The translations under genes and the position numbers were made by a program. From the NCBI RefSeq assembly GCF_000389635.1, contig NC_021182.1:4071925-4135924 (forward strand): DNA of 64,000 nt, given 5' to 3'. This DNA comes from Clostridium pasteurianum BC1. GTDB lineage: Bacteria > Bacillota > Clostridia > Clostridiales > Clostridiaceae. How positions within the stretch are numbered: the first letter of the stretch is position 1; the number at the start of each line of letters is the position of its first letter. The notes under the pieces are model-generated. The model had not been told where the DNA came from and searched no databases. It saw nothing but the letters and a program-made list of their open reading frames with translations. Shown one piece after another: positions 36,753 through 44,320 of this stretch.

Positions 36753-37706
36753 TTAGCTGCAATTACTCCATTTCCCACATCTGTCTCCAAAACATCCACT
36801 ACTATTTTTTTCATCAATAATTTTTACTACTTCGCATCTATTTGAACATCCATCACATTCAAAGCTCTTTGAGTGAAAATTTCCACTGGCGGTTTTAAAT
36901 CCCTTAAATTTAGTAGTATCCCTATTTTTTTCAACTGTATTTTTCCCAATTATAGCTGCTCCAATAGCTCCCATTACGTTATAATATTTAGGAACATACA
37001 GTTCAACACCTAATTCCCTTTCAAAGGCGTGTTTCATCCCTATATTTGCAGCTACTCCACCTTGAAAAAATATTTTTGTTTTTAATTCTTTTCCCTTTGC
37101 AATATTATTTAAATAATTTCTTACTAAGGCTTCACATAAACCCCTTATAATATCCTCTTCGCTGTAGCCCACCTGCTGTTTATGTATCATATCTGACTCT
37201 GCAAATACTGCACATCGCCCAGCTATTCTTATAGGTGTTTTGGATTGTAATGCTAAGTTTCCAAATTCCTCTATAGGTATTGAAAGCCTTTCAGCTTGCC
37301 TATCAAGAAAGGAACCAGTCCCAGCTGCACATACGGTATTCATGGCAAAATCTGTAACAATTCCATCTTTTAAAATTATTATTTTAGAATCTTGACCACC
37401 AATTTCAATAATGGTTCTTACATCTTCTTCTATTTCCAAGGAAGCCACTGCATGAGCAGTTATTTCATTTTTTACTGCATCTGCTCCAATTAAAAATGAA
37501 GCAATCTGCCTTCCGCTTCCAGTAGTTCCTACCGCTCTAATTTCTTCATCACAATACTTATCTTGTAAACTTTTAAATCCTTCTTTTATTGTTTTTAATG
37601 GATTTCCCTTTGTTTTTAGATATAGTGACTCAATTACATTCATACTTTCATCTAAAAGCACAATATCTGTACTCACAGATCCAACATCAACACCTATATA
37701 ATACAT
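36753..37706 (-). CDS. BadF/BcrA-type ASKHA ATPase, dehydratase activator
   Basis: 317 residues. Seen are the ASKHA phosphate loop YIGVDVGSVSTDIVLL, the helix-cluster-helix motif NTVCAAGTGSFLDRQAERL with its cluster cysteine, IGGQDSKIIIL and the second cluster cysteine in RCAVFAESD. Such homodimers bind one [4Fe-4S] cluster and use ATP to inject an electron into a 2-hydroxyacyl-CoA dehydratase or double-cubane protein. An extra cysteine-rich tail (CDGCSNRCEVV, CFGDRCGKWSNC) is unusual. Its start overlaps the end of the upstream gene. Confidence 0.88.
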   Translation of the reverse strand: MYYIGVDVGSVSTDIVLLDESMNVIESLYLKTKGNPLKTIKEGFKSLQDKYCDEEIRAVGTTGSGRQIASFLIGADAVKNEITAHAVASLEIEEDVRTIIEIGGQDSKIIILKDGIVTDFAMNTVCAAGTGSFLDRQAERLSIPIEEFGNLALQSKTPIRIAGRCAVFAESDMIHKQQVGYSEEDIIRGLCEALVRNYLNNIAKGKELKTKIFFQGGVAANIGMKHAFERELGVELYVPKYYNVMGAIGAAIIGKNTVEKNRDTTKFKGFKTASGNFHSKSFECDGCSNRCEVVKIIDEKNSSGCFGDRCGKWSNCS

Positions 37707-38785
37707 TTTTCTTTTCTCCTCTCAAGTAAATCAATAAATGCCTCTATCCTTGTAGAATAGCCAGCTTCACCTGTCATTTCGTCTACTACAAGACTCATAA
37801 TTGGAAAATCTTTATCCCTTGAAATTTTCGGTAATATAGCCTTAGCCACTATCTCTGGCATGCAGCCAAGTGGAAATATCTGTATTACTCCATCCATATT
37901 GTTTTTTTCAGCTAAAACTGTTTCCCCTATACATTCTCTTGCATGACCTCCTATATATAATGGCAAATACTTTTTAGATGCCCTTCTTATATTTATTGAG
38001 TTAATTTTTAAGGGTACTAATGCAGCATCTTTAACCCACCAACTAGGAGTTATTCCCTTTTTAAGAGAAACACCATAATCCATAAGTTTATCTTCTATAT
38101 AAAGATTTGCGAAAGGTTCTAATATAGTGTATATTTCTCCTATTATTGCTATAGTAATTGGATTTTTAGTTTTATCAATCTTAATATCTTTTAAATTCTT
38201 TTTGTATTTTTCTAAGATTTCTATCATCTTTAATGGATCTTTACAACTAGCAGCATCTATTTTGCAATTATGCAAAAGCTTTTTAAATTGACCTTTTTCT
38301 AATTCATATCCGGCTAAGTATCGTGCTTCACCTTCGATATAGTCTATAAGCTTTATAACTTTATAGGCATTGAATAAAGCTTTAATTTGTTCATTTCTGG
38401 ATTTATCACTAGCATCTGCTACCTTTCCAATTCTTCTAAGAAATTCTTTTACCCCTATGTCTTTAGGCTGATCTATTACTATTAACTCAATATCACATCC
38501 AGCCCTCTTAAGGGTATTTCTGAATATTTCACAATACTCGCCGTACCTGCAAGGACCACAACTCCCAGTTATTATGGCAGTATCTGCCCCAGCTTTGTAC
38601 CCTTGTATTATATTGCCAAACATAATTTTAAAAGGCAGACATATCTCATCGGGAGCATATTTTGCTCCAATTTCTAAAGCTTCCCTATTACTAAATTCAG
38701 GTACAATAAATTCGATGCCAAGTCCATCAAATAAAGCCTTAGCTCCTAAGTATGTATTGCCTAAATGAGGCATAGTTAACTTCAT
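37694..38785 (-). CDS. 2-hydroxyacyl-CoA dehydratase-like component (DUF2229-type), larger subunit
   Basis: About 363 residues. Conserved cysteines cluster in DEICLPFK, TGSCGPCRYGEYCEI, HARECIGE and PLGCMPEI, a set that could bind one or two iron-sulfur clusters. The C-terminal motif DEMTGEAGYSTRIEAFIDLLERR is shared with the next gene's product. In many clostridia these modules are fused with the ASKHA activator in one very long protein; here they are separate. The ATG overlaps the TAA of the upstream gene (TAATG), so the two are translationally coupled. Confidence 0.82.
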   Translation of the reverse strand: MKLTMPHLGNTYLGAKALFDGLGIEFIVPEFSNREALEIGAKYAPDEICLPFKIMFGNIIQGYKAGADTAIITGSCGPCRYGEYCEIFRNTLKRAGCDIELIVIDQPKDIGVKEFLRRIGKVADASDKSRNEQIKALFNAYKVIKLIDYIEGEARYLAGYELEKGQFKKLLHNCKIDAASCKDPLKMIEILEKYKKNLKDIKIDKTKNPITIAIIGEIYTILEPFANLYIEDKLMDYGVSLKKGITPSWWVKDAALVPLKINSINIRRASKKYLPLYIGGHARECIGETVLAEKNNMDGVIQIFPLGCMPEIVAKAILPKISRDKDFPIMSLVVDEMTGEAGYSTRIEAFIDLLERRKEKCII

Positions 38786-39678
38786 TAACTGCACCTTCTT
38801 TCCAACATATCAGTAAAGGCTTCTATCCTTGTTTCCACTCCAGCCTCTCCTGTCTGTTCATCCACTTTAAGTACAAGTATTGGAAAATTGTTCAATTTAT
38901 CCTTTATAAGTTCTATTACTACAGAATCAATGCCACAGGCAAAAGAAGATATGTATATTATTCCATCAACTTTTTTATGTTCTCCAACATGAGCAGCAAA
39001 TCCATAGGAATTTCTTGCAAAGGTCCAAAAGGGCCTTTTAAATAATTTATTTACTTCTTCATCTATAGACTCTTTTTCGACATATTCTTCCGTCACAACC
39101 CCAATATTCATTTTATTTAATTTTTTTATTATATCCATATTTGTAAAATTATCATATATATTATAAGGATGACCTACTAAAGCAATTTTAAGCTTGTAAT
39201 TTTTATCGTACTTACCAACGTTAAATTTTTTTTGAATAGCCAATGAATCAATGAAAGCTTTTTCTATACTCTTTCTATCCTTTTTTAATCTCTTACCAAT
39301 TTTTCTTGAAAATTCCCACAATTTTTTATCATTGAGTCCATAAATGGGTTCAGTGATAATCTGTGGAAGTTCAGGTATACTATTTTTAACCATCTCAGGA
39401 AGTCCACAAAATTTGGGACATATAGACTGCCCTTTATCTACCTCCATAAAACGTGGTATAAATATAAAATCACATTTATCTTTTATGGAAGCTACGTGTC
39501 CATGAAAGATTTTAACCGGTAAACATGCATCATCTACAGAAAATTTCACGCCTAAATCAAGTATCTCTCTATTTGTATCTTCTGAAGTTATAATTTCTGC
39601 GCCAAGTTCACTAAAAAAATTATTTACAAAAGGATAGTACTTGCAATATAAAAGGCCCTTAGGAATACCTATTTTCAT
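38785..39678 (-). CDS. 2-hydroxyacyl-CoA dehydratase-like component (DUF2229-type), smaller subunit
   Basis: About 297 residues, a paralog of the next gene's product (both end in DE-TGEAG-TRIEAF-D-LERR). Cysteines are in DDACLPVK, SICPKFCGLPEMV and SSFACGIDS. With the larger subunit and the ATPase it probably forms a double-cubane-like reductase; the natural substrate is not known. ATG 39678 is preferred over GTG 39687, which sits too close to GGAAGG. It is the first gene of a four-gene unit that ends with a permease. Confidence 0.8.
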   Translation of the reverse strand: MKIGIPKGLLYCKYYPFVNNFFSELGAEIITSEDTNREILDLGVKFSVDDACLPVKIFHGHVASIKDKCDFIFIPRFMEVDKGQSICPKFCGLPEMVKNSIPELPQIITEPIYGLNDKKLWEFSRKIGKRLKKDRKSIEKAFIDSLAIQKKFNVGKYDKNYKLKIALVGHPYNIYDNFTNMDIIKKLNKMNIGVVTEEYVEKESIDEEVNKLFKRPFWTFARNSYGFAAHVGEHKKVDGIIYISSFACGIDSVVIELIKDKLNNFPILVLKVDEQTGEAGVETRIEAFTDMLERRCS

Positions 39679-39697
39679 TAGGAACACATCCTTCCTT

Positions 39698-39860
39698 TAG
39701 GCATATTCAATAAATAACTAGTCAGTATGCTAGCCTAGTTTGAATCCTACTGCGTCAACAGAACCCTCAGATAGCCCACTATCCTCGGAACCTGTTTCCT
39801 TGTATGATTCAAAATATTCGTCGCATCTTTGACTTACTATTTATTTTCTCATGCCTTATT
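39698..39860 (-). mobile_element. Full-length family B MITE-like element (B4)
   Basis: 163 bases from TAGGCAT to ATGCCTTA. On the minus strand it aligns along its length with B8 (48612-48770), including inner inverted arms CAGTATG/CATACTG and GTTGACGCAGTA. It carries no coding capacity. It lies between the DsrE-like gene and the dehydratase-type operon. Confidence 0.8.
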
Positions 39861-39923
39861 CATTTATTTTCATTATAAATTTTTGACTTCCCAGATATAA
39901 AATATTCATCCCTCGCAAATAAA

Positions 39924-40400
39924 TTAAATAAATAATTGAATATCTGAATCAAAAGCATCCTTTAAATATTCGTCAGCTGTAATAATTTTAACTTCAGGCA
40001 GAAGTTCTTCTTTCTTAAATCCCATAACTTCCACAGATAATTTACAGCCATAGAAATTTACTCCCTTTTTAATTGCTCCTTTTAAAAATGCATCTAAAGT
40101 AGGTGTATCTGATTCCTCCATCATCTTCACAAGCATTTTTTTGCCAATACCACTCATATTCATCTTTGAAAGTGGAAGACTATCCGGCCCCTTAGGTGTA
40201 ACTATATCAAACATTTTCTCATAAGCTGTTTTATCTTCTAAATTCATCTTTTCTGGATCCCTTACAAGACACAATCCCCAAAACGCAAAAAAAATAGACA
40301 CTTCAGCGCCTACATTTTTGGCACTATTTGCTAGTATTAATCCTGACAGGGCTTTGTCATACTCCCCGCTAAACATCAATAAATTTAATTTCTTATTCAT
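39924..40400 (-). CDS. DsrE/DsrF-like family protein
   Basis: About 158 residues. The fold is recognised from LNLLMFSGEYDKALSGLILANSAKNVGAEVSI (seen in parts), IFFAFWGL, and NFYGCKLSVEVMGF with a candidate sulfur-carrying cysteine. Relatives carry or relay sulfane sulfur, and the SufS-like gene lies next upstream. ATG 40400 follows AAAGGAGCA. A short family B element ends only 19 bases upstream of the start. Confidence 0.8.
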   Translation of the reverse strand: MNKKLNLLMFSGEYDKALSGLILANSAKNVGAEVSIFFAFWGLCLVRDPEKMNLEDKTAYEKMFDIVTPKGPDSLPLSKMNMSGIGKKMLVKMMEESDTPTLDAFLKGAIKKGVNFYGCKLSVEVMGFKKEELLPEVKIITADEYLKDAFDSDIQLFI

Positions 40401-40418
40401 TAATAATGCTCCTTTCAT

Positions 40419-40482
40419 TAAGGCATCCGAAAATAAATACCACGTGAAATAAATACTGGTTACTTTTTTTGAAGCTGCCTAA
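40419..40482. mobile_element. Short family B element (B5)
   Basis: 64 bases, TTAAGGCATC to GCTGCCTAA, with arms GAAAATAAATAC and GGTTACTTTTTTTGAAG. It can fold into one hairpin. It lies immediately upstream of the ribosome binding site of the DsrE-like gene. Confidence 0.65.
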
Positions 40483-40645
40483 TTTGATAACTATAAAACC
40501 CGTTTTCACTACTTTCAACTTATAATTTGCATAAAATAACTTTTTTATGCAAATTAAACAATAAATTTTACTACTTCTTTTAGACTTATATATATTATAA
40601 GAATAGTTATGGTATAAAAATAAGAAGTACAAATGATAGTACCAT

Positions 40646-41980
40646 TTATACTTCTTTTCCATATTTATCTAAATAATATTCTTTATTTTTTATAATTTCT
40701 GATATAGCATCTACCATTAAATCTATTTCACTGTAGTCATTATACATTCCAAAGCTTATTCTAACCATACCTGGACGCTTTATTGAATTATCTTTTATAT
40801 AATGCTCTTCTGCCTCTTCACTTATATTCAATAATTTTTTTACATAAGGCTGGGCACAAAAGCATCCATTTCTTACAGCTATCCCCCATTCGTAAGAGAG
40901 TATTTTAGCTGTTATATCATGGGGAACTCCTCTAATGTTAAAGGATATTATCCCAACTCTAGCAGCAAATTTATCAGATACACAGTACAGCTTAACCCCT
41001 GGCAAAGCTTTAAGTCTATTTATTGTATATTTAGTTAATGACTCTTCATAATTCCTAATGTTATTCATGCCTAAACTTCCCAAGGTTTTAATGGCTGAAA
41101 GCAGAGCTACTACCCCCATAATATTAGGAGAACCTGCCTCTTCTTTATCAGGTGGTGATTTCCATTTTATATAATTGCGATTAACTATTTCCACCGTACC
41201 TCCACCAACATAATCCGGTGCTGAATCTTTAAATGTATCTATTGGACCAATTAATACTCCAGTTCCAAAGGGTGCATACATCTTATGAGCAGAAAAAACT
41301 AAATAGTCTATATGCTCTTCTGAATGGTGGGCTTTTACATCTATAGGTGCGTGTGGTACAAGTTGTGCTCCATCTACTAGAATTTTTGCATCATATCTAT
41401 GAGCAAGTGCTGCAATAGAATATATAGGATTCACATATCCCGTAACATTAGATGCACCAGCTACAGTTACAAGTTTAACTTTTCCATTATTTTTTCTCAA
41501 TTTATATTCTAAGTCCTTTAATCTCAGTTTTCCACATTGATCTACTGACACATAATCTATATTATATTTATTTCTCCAGGGTAAATCATTAGAATGATGT
41601 TCCATATCACTCGAAAGTAGAAAATTCTGCTTACTATCCTTGCACAAGGTATTGGATAATTTATTAATGGCTTCCGTAGTATTTTTTACATATATAACTG
41701 TATCCTTTTCAATATCTCCTCCTACGAAATCCAATACAGTTTTCCTTGAGCCCTCATAGATCTTAGATGAAACTAAAGATTTATATCCAATTCCTCTATG
41801 AATTGATGAATACCATGGAGAGTAGTTAACAATTTCTTTAAGTACTGAAATAAAGGGAGGTGTGGTAGCTGCATTATCAAAATTTATAGCTGTTACAATA
41901 TCTCCATTACTTATTGGAATTTTAGTATCTACACCTATAATTAAATTTCTGTATATAGATTTATTAAGATTATGGTACAT
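40646..41980 (-). CDS. Aminotransferase class V, SufS/cysteine desulfurase-like
   Basis: 444 residues, fold-type I PLP enzyme. Motifs: NFDNAATTPPFISV, VKNTTEAINKL, SSDMEHHSNDLPWR, VDGAQLVPHAPIDV, PLP-lysine FSAHKMYAPFG and, near the C-terminus, RNGCFCAQPYV with cysteines at the usual desulfurase position. It may mobilise sulfur from cysteine or act on another amino acid. It is not next to iron-sulfur assembly genes. The ATG follows AAAGGAAGG. Confidence 0.83.
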   Translation of the reverse strand: MYHNLNKSIYRNLIIGVDTKIPISNGDIVTAINFDNAATTPPFISVLKEIVNYSPWYSSIHRGIGYKSLVSSKIYEGSRKTVLDFVGGDIEKDTVIYVKNTTEAINKLSNTLCKDSKQNFLLSSDMEHHSNDLPWRNKYNIDYVSVDQCGKLRLKDLEYKLRKNNGKVKLVTVAGASNVTGYVNPIYSIAALAHRYDAKILVDGAQLVPHAPIDVKAHHSEEHIDYLVFSAHKMYAPFGTGVLIGPIDTFKDSAPDYVGGGTVEIVNRNYIKWKSPPDKEEAGSPNIMGVVALLSAIKTLGSLGMNNIRNYEESLTKYTINRLKALPGVKLYCVSDKFAARVGIISFNIRGVPHDITAKILSYEWGIAVRNGCFCAQPYVKKLLNISEEAEEHYIKDNSIKRPGMVRISFGMYNDYSEIDLMVDAISEIIKNKEYYLDKYGKEV

Positions 41981-42057
41981 ATTCCTTCCTTTAAAATATT
42001 AATTCCCTAATAATATATTAAAAAAAATATATACTGTTACACTATATAGCATTTTAC

Positions 42058-42492
42058 TTAATCAAATATATTGACAAATTCTATAGAATATATATCACAG
42101 AGCACATCTGTATTTGTTTGAGTTTGCCTCAAAATAATATAACTTATGCCAACATGCGTTAATATACCACTTCTATCAGTCAATGAACTTGTTCCCAATA
42201 AAAATGTAACTCTAACTCGTCTCCCTATAATTGTTCTTAAATATCCCTGAGTATATTCAATTCCAAGAACTGTTGGAGATCCTGGTGCTATTGTGAATAA
42301 CTCTTGACGTTCCTCAACAGTACTTACCTGATTTTGCACTGGAGTAACTCCTCTATTATTAAAAGTATTACTATCTTCATTTTTACATTCTTCAATTTCT
42401 GATAAATTATTATCAGGTGTAAATATTTCATCATCATATATATCTGTGTTTTTCTGCCTATAGAAATCATCATTGTAGTCTTCATGGGTCAT
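42058..42492 (-). CDS. GerQ-like spore coat protein, second copy
   Basis: 144 residues. The acidic, low-complexity N-terminal half is followed by a C-terminal domain of about 65 residues (GIEYTQGYLRTIIGRRVRV, GISYIILRQTQTNTDVLCDIYS) that is nearly the same as in the gene at 43117-43662. The domain matches the C-terminal part of GerQ, the coat protein that holds the hydrolase CwlJ in Bacillus spores. It lies directly behind the cwlJ-like gene. Mother-cell expression late in sporulation is expected. Confidence 0.75.
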   Translation of the reverse strand: MTHEDYNDDFYRQKNTDIYDDEIFTPDNNLSEIEECKNEDSNTFNNRGVTPVQNQVSTVEERQELFTIAPGSPTVLGIEYTQGYLRTIIGRRVRVTFLLGTSSLTDRSGILTHVGISYIILRQTQTNTDVLCDIYSIEFVNIFD

Positions 42493-42531
42493 AGAACTTC
42501 CTCCTTAAAACTTGCTTGCATGGTACATTAT

Positions 42532-42975
42532 CTATGTCTGAGCATATAATTCTGTAGGATTATAGAAACAATGCTGTACCACTCTCACCTGAAAAATACC
42601 TGTTCCATTATATGGAAAATTAGTAGGACAATTTGGATTAAAGGGATTAAAATACCACAATGAATTTCCTATAGTAAATAATCGATTTCCAGCAAGTGCC
42701 CAATCTGCTATGTCATAATGAATTTGATCTGGAGGGTTAGCCCAAATAGTCTGTGGATTAGCCACTCCACCCAGTACAGATCTTACACAATCAAACTGTC
42801 CCTGTTGATATATTACCTTTCTAGGATCTCCTTGACCTATTCTCTGATATTCCCCATAAGGTACTCTAACTCTATTCATAATGACGGTAGCTACTCCTTT
42901 CATTCCATTGTCCCCTTCACCACCAGCCTCACATTTAATTAGTCTTGCAATAAGCTCTCTATCTGAGTACGCCAT
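42532..42975 (-). CDS. cwlJ: Cell wall hydrolase CwlJ/SleB-type (spore cortex-lytic)
   Basis: 147 residues, a lone Hydrolase_2 domain: ELIARLIKCEAGGEGDNG with the catalytic glutamate, GVATVIMNRVRVPYG, GQFDCV and the WALAGNRLFTIGNSLWYFNP end. It has no signal peptide and no LysM, like CwlJ of Bacillus, which is placed on the spore outside by GerQ and degrades cortex peptidoglycan at germination. It sits between two gerQ-like genes on the same strand. Confidence 0.85.
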   Translation of the reverse strand: MAYSDRELIARLIKCEAGGEGDNGMKGVATVIMNRVRVPYGEYQRIGQGDPRKVIYQQGQFDCVRSVLGGVANPQTIWANPPDQIHYDIADWALAGNRLFTIGNSLWYFNPFNPNCPTNFPYNGTGIFQVRVVQHCFYNPTELYAQT

Positions 42976-43116
42976 ATTTTCACCTCATTAATCAAAAACA
43001 ATATATAAAAATACATTAAGTAAAAATTATTCACTGTATGTTGTAAATAATTAATGCAAAAATACTATAGATTGCATAGTGTAAATTTATTTACAGCTTA
43101 TTGTGATTTAATTATT

Positions 43117-43662
43117 TTAATTAAAAAAATCAACAAATTTTATGGAATAAATGTCACATAATACATTGGTATTAGTTTCTTCATTTCTAAGAATTATATA
43201 GCTTATACCAACTTGCAGCAATACTCCTGTTCTATCCTGAAATGTACCCGTTCCAAGCAAAAATTGTACCCTAACTCTTTTACCTATTTGAGTCCTTAGA
43301 TAACCTTGGGTGTACTCTATACTATCTACTGCCGGTGCAGCTCCACCACAACCAGTAGATGTTGTAGGTAATGACACAGAGGGGGTTGTAGTTCCCTGAG
43401 TACCTACAGTGCCCATTCCACCACCTGCTGCAGGCATAGTTGTACTTGCTGGACTAACACTGGTTCCCATGGGACTGGAAGTTGTTATAGGTGTGGGAGT
43501 AACACTCATATTTGGATTATTACTTCCGAGTGTACTGCCTACAGAATACTTCTGATTTCTATTATCATCAAATATATCATCTTTCTCTTCCATTGGTACA
43601 GCTGGTATTTCTTCTGATGAAGAATCCTGTCTATATAAAGAATTATAATAAAACTCTTGCAT
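43117..43662 (-). CDS. gerQ: GerQ-like spore coat protein
   Basis: 181 residues, the same length as Bacillus GerQ. The N-terminal two thirds is rich in proline, threonine, serine and glycine (MSVTPTPITTSSPMGTSVSP, AAGGGMGTVG). The C-terminal domain (SIEYTQGYLRTQIGKRVRVQ, GISYIILRNEETNTNVLCD) is the GerQ signature. It precedes cwlJ, mirroring the known gerQ-cwlJ linkage. A role in docking CwlJ in the coat is inferred. AGGAGGAAA precedes the ATG. Confidence 0.8.
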   Translation of the reverse strand: MQEFYYNSLYRQDSSSEEIPAVPMEEKDDIFDDNRNQKYSVGSTLGSNNPNMSVTPTPITTSSPMGTSVSPASTTMPAAGGGMGTVGTQGTTTPSVSLPTTSTGCGGAAPAVDSIEYTQGYLRTQIGKRVRVQFLLGTGTFQDRTGVLLQVGISYIILRNEETNTNVLCDIYSIKFVDFFN

Positions 43663-43867
43663 AATAAAATTTCCTCCTAAAATATTAAGACTGATACTAT
43701 CATGTTATTCTCAACATACAATAATGTGCAGGATAATATAAATTTTATATAATAAATTTCTATTTTAATTTATTACAAAGTATATATTTTAATTTATCAG
43801 GTTACATTATATATCGATGTTATATAGTTATTAAATGTGAATTAACATATTATGAGGAGGTACATTT

Positions 43868-44242
43868 ATGATAATTAATACAAAAAATAAATCTTCAAAG
43901 GATCAGGAAAAATCAAATAGAATAAATGAACTTGAAAATGTTGTAGAAAAATATACAAGAACAGAAAGACATCTTGAGCAACATAGTGATATTGCAAACA
44001 ATGATTCTATTGATGAAGCTAAAGATAAGCAAAGAAAGAGAAAAGATAAAATTGAATCCTTAGAAAATAAAATTATTCATGGAGAAGGAGGGGCAACTAA
44101 TGAAAAAGAAAATTTAAAAAAGAATATTCAGTATGGTGAGGGATATATAAATCATAATGCAGATAATATGAATGAATCTGATCTTCAGAATTTAAAAGAT
44201 AGACAGGAAAACAGAAAAGATACTCTTAATACGTTAAAATAA
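43868..44242 (+). CDS. Hypothetical charged coiled-coil protein
   Basis: 124 residues, about half charged, with no hydrophobic core and predicted as one long helix or coiled coil (RINELENVVEKYTRTERHLE). An imperfect internal repeat is visible: IESLENKIIHGEGGATNEKE is echoed later by QYGEGYINHNADN and LKDRQENRKDTLN. No family is recognised. GAGGAGGT lies 8 bases before the ATG. It is divergent from gerQ and convergent with htpG. A spore-associated role is possible from its place only. Confidence 0.65.
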   Translation: MIINTKNKSSKDQEKSNRINELENVVEKYTRTERHLEQHSDIANNDSIDEAKDKQRKRKDKIESLENKIIHGEGGATNEKENLKKNIQYGEGYINHNADNMNESDLQNLKDRQENRKDTLNTLK

Positions 44243-44252
44243 CGGGCATATA

Positions 44253-44314
44253 CTTAGATAATTCAGCTAAACTTAGTTGGAGTACAAAATCCTGCTAAGT
44301 TTAGCTTCATTGAT
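44253..44314 (-). repeat. Family A repeat, 5' half (A7), acting as a terminator-like hairpin
   Basis: On the minus strand ATCAATGAAGC, the hairpin AACTTAG/CTAAGTT and GCTGAATTATCT match the 5' half of the family. AGCTAAACTTAG pairs with CTAAGTTTAGCT over 12 bases. It lies between two convergent genes and may terminate both. Confidence 0.7.
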
Positions 44315-44320
44315 GATGCC

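Noticed and set aside
40393-40662. 89-codon minus-strand reading frame upstream of the DsrE-like gene
   Set aside because: It crosses the family B element B5, has an odd aromatic-rich composition and overlaps the SufS-like gene end.
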